From positions 1-43,515 of the forward strand of contig JAGRAN010000031.1 in NCBI GenBank assembly GCA_020434585.1: DNA of 43,515 nt, read 5' to 3'. This DNA is from Bdellovibrionales bacterium (GTDB taxonomy: Bacteria; Bdellovibrionota_C; UBA2361; SZUA-149; JAGRAN01). This document shows, piece after piece, positions 37,683 to 43,515 of the stretch (the stretch's first letter is position 1; every line of letters begins with the position of its first letter). The position numbers and the translations under genes were made by a program. The notes beneath the pieces were generated by a model, which was given only the letters and a program-made list of their open reading frames with translations, did no database searches and was not told the DNA's origin.

Positions 37683-39859
37683 TTAGTGCACTCCATTACT
37701 ATCCGCAATTCGTCTGAGCTGCGGACAACTTTATCAACGGAGGCCGTATAGACCTCTGTTTCGTTTCTCTCGACTGAGCCGGGCCCGGAGAGTTTCAACT
37801 GCTCCCCATTTGGCAGCTCCACAAAAACCTTCACCTGTTCGGCAGTCACGCTTCCAACGTTTTTGACTTTCGCCTCAACTGATACGAGCTTTGTTCCGCC
37901 AAGCTCTGCCTTCCAAACTCCGCGCGGTTTGCCACGAGCGCGTAGTCTAGTCTGCTGCAATTCTGTGCTGCCACTGCCTGAATCAGCGTCGCCCTTTGAA
38001 ACAAAAACTGACTTTTCCTTCTTAGGCGTTGCTTTCGCTACGATATTCCACAATTCGCGATCACTTCTTCTTGAAACGTAATCAACCGCTTTCTTGCCTT
38101 CACGGTTTTTAACGCTAGTATCTGCACCGTAGTTGACCAGCAGTTCTGCGATTTCTTTGTTGCCGTCGCGCGCTGCGATAATCAAAGCGCTGTCGCCTTT
38201 TTCATCTACAGCACTCGTATCTGCCCTCTTATCAAGAAGGGCTCGAACAGCCATCGCATCGCCTTCGTCAACCGCATGCATCAAAGCTGTGTAGCCAAAC
38301 GCGTCTTTCGGATTTACGTAAGCACCACTGTCGGCTATAGCTTGCACAGCCTTGGTGTTGCCGTTTGCGGCGGCGTGCATAAGCGCAGTCATCCCGCGGT
38401 CATCTCTGGCATTTATATGCGGGCGTCGTTCAAGAATGGCATAGACTGCTCCCGCATTGCCTTTCTCGGCTGCAAACATTAACGGTGTTTTGCCGCCGCC
38501 CGGTGCCTCGTTAATATCTGCTCCCCCTGCAAGTAGCGCCCGGACCATTTCTTCGTTGCCGCTTTCGATCGCCCGCTCAAGAGCTGATACGCCTGCGCTG
38601 TCTCGAACATCAGGCGACATACCCGCCTGCAGCAGCACTTTTACCGCATCAACTTCTTCAACGGCGATTCGCTCGAAAAACTCTTTGCTGTCCAAAGTTA
38701 GGTTGGTTCCCAGCATGGACTTCACGGCGCCGAGATCTGCGCCGGCGGCGTCTTCAGCTTGAATAACAAGCCCTGCGACAAACTGATTTACCGGCTGGAT
38801 GTATTTCACAGCCCCGACAATCGCCCCCGCGACAATTAGCCCAGCACCTGCGAATGCGCCCATAGTTGCTGCGTAGCGCGCACGCCGCTTCCACCGGCGC
38901 TTTCGGCGACGCTTGACGTCCTTAGTGTAGAGCGAAAGAACTGCAGGAGTGTAGCTGATATTGGTATCGACTGACTCCTCCTTGTACTCGTTCAGCACTT
39001 CGAGGAATTCCATCACACTCGCATAACGTTTGCTGCGGTCCTTTTCACAGCACTTGAAAACCATCTCTTCATACCACTCGGGTATGCCATTCTCCTTCGT
39101 CGCAAAAGACGGAATAGGTTCCCTTAAATGCTGGGCCGCCAGTTCATACCAGCCTTCTGCATTAAAAGGCGTGTCGCCTGTAACCATCTCGTAAGCCATG
39201 ATCCCAAGCGAATATATGTCGCAGCGCACATCCAGATCATCGCCGCGAATCTGCTCCGGAGCCATATACTGCGGCGTTCCAACAGCATTGCCGGTTTCAG
39301 TCAGGCCTTTGTCGATCCACAGCGAGCGTGCCAGACCAAAGTCCATCACCTTAACCTCGCCAAAATCGCTAATCAGAATGTTGTCCGGTTTTAAATCGCG
39401 GTGAATTACGCCTCTTGAGTGGGCGTGTGCTAGACCGGAAGCAATATCGTGCAAAATCTTAACTACTTCGCCGAACTTAAGTCGGTCTTTCTTGCGGTCA
39501 TGAATGCGCTTTCTGAGGTTTTGACCTTCGATATACTCCATCGAAATGAAGAAGTAGCCGCCTTCAGATCGGCCAAAGTCGTATAGGCTTACGATGTTCG
39601 GATGGGCAAGACGCCGCGTCAGCAGAACTTCGTTTCTAAACCTCGCAAACAGAACTTGGTCTTTTACTAGATGCGGATATAGGAACTTCAGCGCTATTGC
39701 TTCGTTATCGAGCGCCCTGTCGATCGCCTGCACCACTATCCCCATGCCGCCTGCACCGAGATGTTTTTGTATTTCATAGCGCCGCGCTATTCGCGTTCCA
39801 GGCGCAAACATGGAAAGGTCTTCGCCGACCGTCGTGTCCATATCACCCCACACCGACAT
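37670..39859 (-). CDS. Membrane Ser/Thr kinase with ankyrin repeats
   Basis: This 729-aa protein has a canonical PknB-type kinase domain (about 28-290): GAGGMG loop (35-40), K58 in ALKFLY, HRDLKPDN (153-160), DFG (173-175) and APEQ. A basic stretch and one membrane helix follow (about 331-353). About six ankyrin repeats run from 395 to 600 (e.g. GKTPLMFAAEKGN, GMTALMHAAANGN, GYTALMHAVDEGD). The final ~80 residues (FVSKGDADSG onwards) form a beta-rich domain with two terminal cysteines. All catalytic residues are present. Ankyrin repeats and C-terminus are probably periplasmic, so an extracytoplasmic signal may control the kinase. It lies upstream of the Tad-like genes on the same strand. Confidence 0.9.
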   Translation of the reverse strand: MSVWGDMDTTVGEDLSMFAPGTRIARRYEIQKHLGAGGMGIVVQAIDRALDNEAIALKFLYPHLVKDQVLFARFRNEVLLTRRLAHPNIVSLYDFGRSEGGYFFISMEYIEGQNLRKRIHDRKKDRLKFGEVVKILHDIASGLAHAHSRGVIHRDLKPDNILISDFGEVKVMDFGLARSLWIDKGLTETGNAVGTPQYMAPEQIRGDDLDVRCDIYSLGIMAYEMVTGDTPFNAEGWYELAAQHLREPIPSFATKENGIPEWYEEMVFKCCEKDRSKRYASVMEFLEVLNEYKEESVDTNISYTPAVLSLYTKDVKRRRKRRWKRRARYAATMGAFAGAGLIVAGAIVGAVKYIQPVNQFVAGLVIQAEDAAGADLGAVKSMLGTNLTLDSKEFFERIAVEEVDAVKVLLQAGMSPDVRDSAGVSALERAIESGNEEMVRALLAGGADINEAPGGGKTPLMFAAEKGNAGAVYAILERRPHINARDDRGMTALMHAAANGNTKAVQAIADSGAYVNPKDAFGYTALMHAVDEGDAMAVRALLDKRADTSAVDEKGDSALIIAARDGNKEIAELLVNYGADTSVKNREGKKAVDYVSRRSDRELWNIVAKATPKKEKSVFVSKGDADSGSGSTELQQTRLRARGKPRGVWKAELGGTKLVSVEAKVKNVGSVTAEQVKVFVELPNGEQLKLSGPGSVERNETEVYTASVDKVVRSSDELRIVMECTNCRN

Positions 39860-40082
39860 TTCATGTCCTGCAGGATTAATAGTCGTCAGAGATCGAATCT
39901 GCCTTTATGAATCTGAGCGCGTAAGCTTCTAGTATAAATAGGAATTTCTCGCACAACCGAAAGATTTGATAGTGTTTTTAATTACTTACCTGCGCTTGCG
40001 GTTATGCTTCAAGCTGCAAGAAGTTGTCGTACCGAAGGCGGCTACAGGCATCAGAACGCTCCCGAATCGTGGAAGTTCACTG

Positions 40083-41471
40083 CTAAGCGCTGAGGCGCGG
40101 TACCAATCGTTTCGACTCAAGGCTTTTGTAGTGGGTAGAGTAAAAAGCCATCTGAATCCAATCTGCAAAAAGAGCACCGGCTGGCGTTAGCTTGATTTCA
40201 GTCGAATCTGCCTCAAGGGCTCCGGTACGTCTAAATACTTCCAGCTCGTTACACAGCGGGGATTTGAATGGATCACAACCGTGATGTAAAGCGAACTCCT
40301 TTCGGTCAACTCCCGATTTAAGTCCTAGTACTATGCGCCGCCGCATAATCTCATCTTCCGAAAGATGCGACGCTTTGTGGACAGGCAGTAAGCCATCTAG
40401 AAGCATCCGCGAATATCTCTTTCGATCACGAAAATTAATATACTGTGTGCCGTTTATATAGCCATACGACCCAAGTCCGACACCGATCAGATCTCCCATG
40501 AATCGCCACTTCTGAATATTGTGTTCATAAACTGCTCGATGATCGCGAATGAAACAATCGATCAAGGGCGCCTGATGAACGAACCCTAGCTTCTCCATTC
40601 CGACGATAAACTCTAAATGCATGATGTACTGCCGGTCGAGCATGTACTGATCAGTTTGGACCTTCTTCCAGTCGATTGATTTCGGCTTAAGCGAATATTG
40701 GTAGCTAGTAACAGAGGGAACTCCTGCTCGCTCAACGCCGCTGAGATCATCCGAAATCATTTTCGATGAATATCCGGGAAGTCCCCGAATTAGGTCAATG
40801 TCGATGTTTGATATACCGCCATTTCGGATCATGTCTAATGCAGCAAAGATACCTTTGACATCGTGCCGCCTTCCGATACGACTCAAAACTTCTTCGTTGA
40901 AAGATTCAACACCTATACTAACTCGATTTACACCGTACAGCTTCGCAAGGTGAATCTTTTCCGCAGAAATTGTTTCAGGACTACCTTCGAGTGTGTATTC
41001 CGCTCCCTTGTGCCAAGTAAAGTTATTACCGACCAGTTCGAAAACTCTTCTAAGATGCGACGAGCTTAACAGGGTAGGAGTTCCCCCTCCTAAATACACC
41101 GAAGCAACTGGTACCTTCCCGCCACCTAACTTTTCGCGAACCAGAGCAACTTCTCGCTCAAGCAGCGTGATGTAACTATCAATGAACGGATCATTTTCAG
41201 ACACAGCCGATCTTGCATAGCTGCAATACGTGCATATGCCAGTGCAAAATGGCAGGTGAAGATACAGAGCTCGAAGTCTAGCGGGACTGCCGGTTACGCA
41301 GTCGACGCCAGGCATAAATGTAAGATCCTGCTCGGCAGGATACGTTACGACTATCTGGCTGGTGTTGCGCATTCGCAACTGCTTCGAAATGCCGAGCGAC
41401 GCAAGGCGCCGAATTACGGGGGCGTACTCTAAAATCCGAGCAGTTACTAAATCGTCGTAGAAGGAAGACAT
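40083..41471 (-). CDS. HemN/HemW-like radical SAM protein
   Basis: This 462-aa protein has the radical SAM cluster motif CTGICTYC (C76, C80, C83) in LYLHLPFCTGICTYC. SVYLGGGTPTLL, YTLEGSPETIS, RVSIGVESF and DLIRGLPG follow, all conserved in the coproporphyrinogen dehydrogenase/HemW family. A HemN-type C-terminal domain follows (RRRIVLGLKSGVDRKEF). It has an N-terminal extension of ~65 residues before the core, and motifs of true HemN substrate binding are not clear. A role in heme insertion, heme synthesis or an unrelated radical methyl/cyclopropane reaction remains open. It is divergent from paralogue 3 across 229 bp. Confidence 0.8.
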   Translation of the reverse strand: MSSFYDDLVTARILEYAPVIRRLASLGISKQLRMRNTSQIVVTYPAEQDLTFMPGVDCVTGSPARLRALYLHLPFCTGICTYCSYARSAVSENDPFIDSYITLLEREVALVREKLGGGKVPVASVYLGGGTPTLLSSSHLRRVFELVGNNFTWHKGAEYTLEGSPETISAEKIHLAKLYGVNRVSIGVESFNEEVLSRIGRRHDVKGIFAALDMIRNGGISNIDIDLIRGLPGYSSKMISDDLSGVERAGVPSVTSYQYSLKPKSIDWKKVQTDQYMLDRQYIMHLEFIVGMEKLGFVHQAPLIDCFIRDHRAVYEHNIQKWRFMGDLIGVGLGSYGYINGTQYINFRDRKRYSRMLLDGLLPVHKASHLSEDEIMRRRIVLGLKSGVDRKEFALHHGCDPFKSPLCNELEVFRRTGALEADSTEIKLTPAGALFADWIQMAFYSTHYKSLESKRLVPRLSA

Positions 41472-41700
41472 ACTAATTTAGTGGGCTTTTGTAAGTGTCC
41501 GATTACTAGCGCAACTTGTTTTTTAGATGAGCTACAACGTGTTAATAATTGTCTCAACACTCGTACCCAAAAATTTGAAGAAGAACGTAATCGTTGGCAA
41601 TCGAACTTATTCAACGAAGCAGTCTGCAGCTGTGTATTCTAATTTTTACGCACATATTGACTAAGCTTTTATAGCTTTCACGAGTACCTTGGTGGGCAAA

Positions 41701-42957
41701 ATGGATGCCGACGAAAATCCAATTTTAGCCGAACTTGAAACCATACGCGCGGAGATCCAAGAGCTGAAGAATCTACAGCTTGCGGCAATACCGGTAGATT
41801 CGGATCTACCCTCCTCCATCCACACACTCGAAGTCTTTGTTTCTAGGATAGGTGGCGAAAGGAAGCCGTTCGCGCTCAGAATCGAAGGACCTCTATCAAT
41901 ACGAGTAAACATCTCCGCAGTCAGAGCAGCGATTCTCCTTGTTATACTACTCGATCTCGAAGATCGTTGTGACGGGGGCAAAGGTGTAATTGACCCGTTG
42001 CAAGCTATCGCGGATGCGTATGCATCACTTCATCCCGCCACAGATTCTGCCAACGAATTGAAGGAGAGCCTAAGGGTCGCAATTTATCGGTTTGCAAATT
42101 TTGTTGAAAAGACAAAATTTTTTGAAGCAGAGAATTTTAAACTTCTTTTTGATTCACAGTCCTTTCGTTTAAACCCGAGTCTACAAAACATCAAACTCTC
42201 TCGCTTTTTATCGGTAAGGATTCAAACTTCCGATGCTAAAATTACTAAAGTTCTTGACGATACATTACTGACCTCTCCTTTAGCTCGTTTACGAAAAGAA
42301 AAGGGTCTTTATCTACCTGGTGGAGCAGATGGAATCGATAAGCTTGTATTGGATATTTTCGATCATAAATTTCCAGCAAGCCAAGTTTCCCTTTATCACC
42401 GGCCTTCTTTTCAGAGCTTTCCTATCGAACTGTTAGAAAAGATCGGCGTTTCAGACAGAAAGCTTCGCCGTGCACGGGTGTTGCTGGAGGGATACGACAC
42501 AGGTCGCTGTAGTTTTACTGAAATTCTATCGCGCCAAAGTATATGGGAACTTATTCATTACAACGAAGAAAAAGGATGGAAGCGTTACCCTAAGCAAGTG
42601 ACTATAGATGATGTTTTGCAGCATTTAAAATACTTTGAGACGCTTTTGGAACGCTATGAACGTTATAGCTTAGTTCTCACAGATGCGTTTATCCCGTTCC
42701 ACCTCGCAACGTATCAAATTGATTCTGGCCCTCGGCCGGAATATTTTACGTTATTTTTGCGACGGTTCAGTGACAGCACCCCTTATGACGAGACATCGTT
42801 TGCGGTCGAAGGGCTTGGCGTTTACAAAGGCGTCACTCAAAAACTTGTTTCACTGTTGCATTCCCACCCCTCAACAATGACGGACCGTGACCGTGTCGCT
42901 AGCGAGGTTCGAAAAATCGCAGAACATCTAAAAACAGAGGGAACAATCCGTTGGTAA
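41701..42957 (+). CDS. Unrecognised paralogue family member 3
   Basis: This 418-aa protein starts at the ATG at 41701 (TTG at 41689 and GTG at 41692 are in frame but poor). Its architecture equals paralogue 2: N-terminal coiled coil, RKPFALRIEGPLSIRVNISA, VRAAILLVILLDLEDRCDGG, SLRVAIYRFANFVE, SPLARLRKEKGLYLPGGADG with LVLDIFDHK, SLYHRPSF, FPIELLEKIGVSDRKLRRAR, EGYDTGRCSFTEIL and WKRYPKQV. The tail has LLHSHPSTMTDRDRV. The central FPIELLEK is identical to paralogue 1, so the three are clearly one family. No known domain or active site is recognised. It converges with DUF1569. Confidence 0.75.
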   Translation: MDADENPILAELETIRAEIQELKNLQLAAIPVDSDLPSSIHTLEVFVSRIGGERKPFALRIEGPLSIRVNISAVRAAILLVILLDLEDRCDGGKGVIDPLQAIADAYASLHPATDSANELKESLRVAIYRFANFVEKTKFFEAENFKLLFDSQSFRLNPSLQNIKLSRFLSVRIQTSDAKITKVLDDTLLTSPLARLRKEKGLYLPGGADGIDKLVLDIFDHKFPASQVSLYHRPSFQSFPIELLEKIGVSDRKLRRARVLLEGYDTGRCSFTEILSRQSIWELIHYNEEKGWKRYPKQVTIDDVLQHLKYFETLLERYERYSLVLTDAFIPFHLATYQIDSGPRPEYFTLFLRRFSDSTPYDETSFAVEGLGVYKGVTQKLVSLLHSHPSTMTDRDRVASEVRKIAEHLKTEGTIRW

Positions 42958-42961
42958 GCCG

Positions 42962-43411
42962 CTATACACCAAACTGGCTAAGGTGATGGTCGAGGTGGCG
43001 GTAGGAAAGAATCGCCCACTCGCGGCCGCAGAGCGGACCAAACGCAGGGTGGACACGCCGTGAACCGGCAACGACTTCTTTGGGAAAATCATCGATCAGC
43101 GATTTAAGCTTTTGTTTGTCCTGCTCGAAGTCGCCGGCCTGTGTTTCAAGCATTTCTGGTACCGTTTCAACCTTACCTTTCGGCCAAGGCAGCCAGTGGA
43201 TAATCAACGGCCGCATAATGTGCTTCATGATAAAGCCGGTATTTCGCTCACGGGATTCCTTCTTGCCCTCAGCGACAAGCAGCTGATCAATCAGGTGCGG
43301 AACTGCTGTCGGCGCAGTCATTTTGCCAAACAAAGGCTGCATATCCGCCTTAAGGGAAGAAACCCTATTCTTTAGCTCCTCACGGCAATGACTGTTATAT
43401 AGAGACTTCAT
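42962..43411 (-). CDS. DUF1569 (DinB-like fold) protein
   Basis: This 149-aa soluble protein matches DUF1569: an early Leu/Arg helix, TAPTAVPHLIDQLLVAEGKK, MKHIMRPLIIHWLPWPKGK and the diagnostic end with VHPAFGPLCGREWAILSYRH followed by LDHHLSQFG. Histidines in the C-terminal H-x-x-H-H pattern are compatible with a DinB-type metal site. Function is unknown. It overlaps no gene, and its stop is 4 bp from the converging paralogue 3 stop. Confidence 0.85.
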   Translation of the reverse strand: MKSLYNSHCREELKNRVSSLKADMQPLFGKMTAPTAVPHLIDQLLVAEGKKESRERNTGFIMKHIMRPLIIHWLPWPKGKVETVPEMLETQAGDFEQDKQKLKSLIDDFPKEVVAGSRRVHPAFGPLCGREWAILSYRHLDHHLSQFGV

Positions 43412-43429
43412 CGCAAAACTATTCCTCTG

Positions 43430-43515
43430 ATGGATACAGAACTTTTAACCGTCGTTATTATTACGCTCGCCTTCTTTGCGCAGTCGGTTTTCGGCTTCGG
43501 CGGAGGCTTGATCTC
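43430..43515 (+). CDS. TauE/SafE family sulfite exporter-like permease, N-terminal fragment
   Basis: An ATG at 43430 opens a frame that stays open to the right edge (28 codons plus two bases). The hydrophobic first helix LLTVVIITLAFFAQSVFGFG and the following GGGLI match the conserved opening of TauE/SafE permeases, where F-G-F-G-G-G is the usual motif. These proteins export or import small organosulfur anions. It is divergent from DUF1569 across 18 bp. Confidence 0.7.
   Translation, partial: MDTELLTVVIITLAFFAQSVFGFGGGLI

Noticed and set aside
1..43515. CRISPR arrays, insertion sequences, integrases and attachment sites.
   Set aside because: No regular repeat-spacer array, transposase or recombinase motif, or terminal inverted repeat was seen. 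The accessory character of 28-43 kb rests on gene content only.

Overview
The window reads as a chromosomal segment of a Gram-negative, LPS-bearing bacterium. The supporting evidence is Wzm/Wzt-type polysaccharide export, outer-membrane-type lipoproteins, type III secretion (T3SS) parts and Tad-type pilus parts. Eukaryote-like Ser/Thr kinases, a PP2C phosphatase, unusual receiver proteins and a FliA-like sigma factor sit alongside, which suggests an uncultured lineage of deltaproteobacterial grade (Myxococcota/Bdellovibrionota-like). That placement is an inference from gene content, not a phylogeny. No rRNA, tRNA, CRISPR array, insertion sequence or integrase was recognised.

Layout. (1) 1-3431, minus strand: polysaccharide export and assembly, with an ABC ATPase carrying a Wzt-like C-terminal domain, its permease, a GT4 glycosyltransferase and the first 38 codons of a second GT4 enzyme that runs off the left edge. 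(2) 3622-9354, plus strand: adenosine deaminase, then a tightly overlapping run of an atypical kinase, a PP2C phosphatase and two multi-pass GT-C-like membrane proteins. (3) 9815-13385, plus strand: DUF1015, serA and serC, a serine-biosynthesis operon. (4) 13502-16168, plus strand: a receiver protein with Glu at the phospho-acceptor position, a HAD-like protein and another GT-C-like membrane protein. (5) 16158-19321, minus strand: Xaa-Pro aminopeptidase, 6-phosphogluconolactonase, a receiver-DHp protein and a small unknown. (6) 19494-22222, plus strand: a PIG-V-like mannosyltransferase, an intergenic region with two oppositely oriented terminators, a DUF6502 protein and a Flp-type prepilin.

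(7) 22219-28422, minus strand: a compact nine-gene non-flagellar T3SS block. It is headed by a FliA-like sigma gene, followed by sctJ, a small unknown, SctQ split over two genes, two small needle/rod-like proteins, sctV and a TPR lipoprotein. The ATPase, secretin and SctR/S/T/U are not in the window. (8) 28663-43515, accessory-looking: three members of an unrecognised paralogous family (28663-29790 plus, 32432-33688 minus, 41701-42957 plus), a HigBA toxin-antitoxin module, a secreted HAF-like repeat protein, two TadE-like proteins and a TadG-like VWA protein, a membrane Ser/Thr kinase with ankyrin repeats, a HemN-like radical SAM protein, DUF1569 and the start of a TauE/SafE permease.

The most notable candidate for something undescribed is the three-member paralogous family. 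Its first member is divergent from the T3SS sigma gene across a 240-bp region that carries a tandem repeat with 20-bp periodicity. The proteins look like coiled-coil plus winged-helix regulators with a long conserved C-terminal sensor-like domain, and could control the T3SS/Tad surface machinery. This functional idea is inference.
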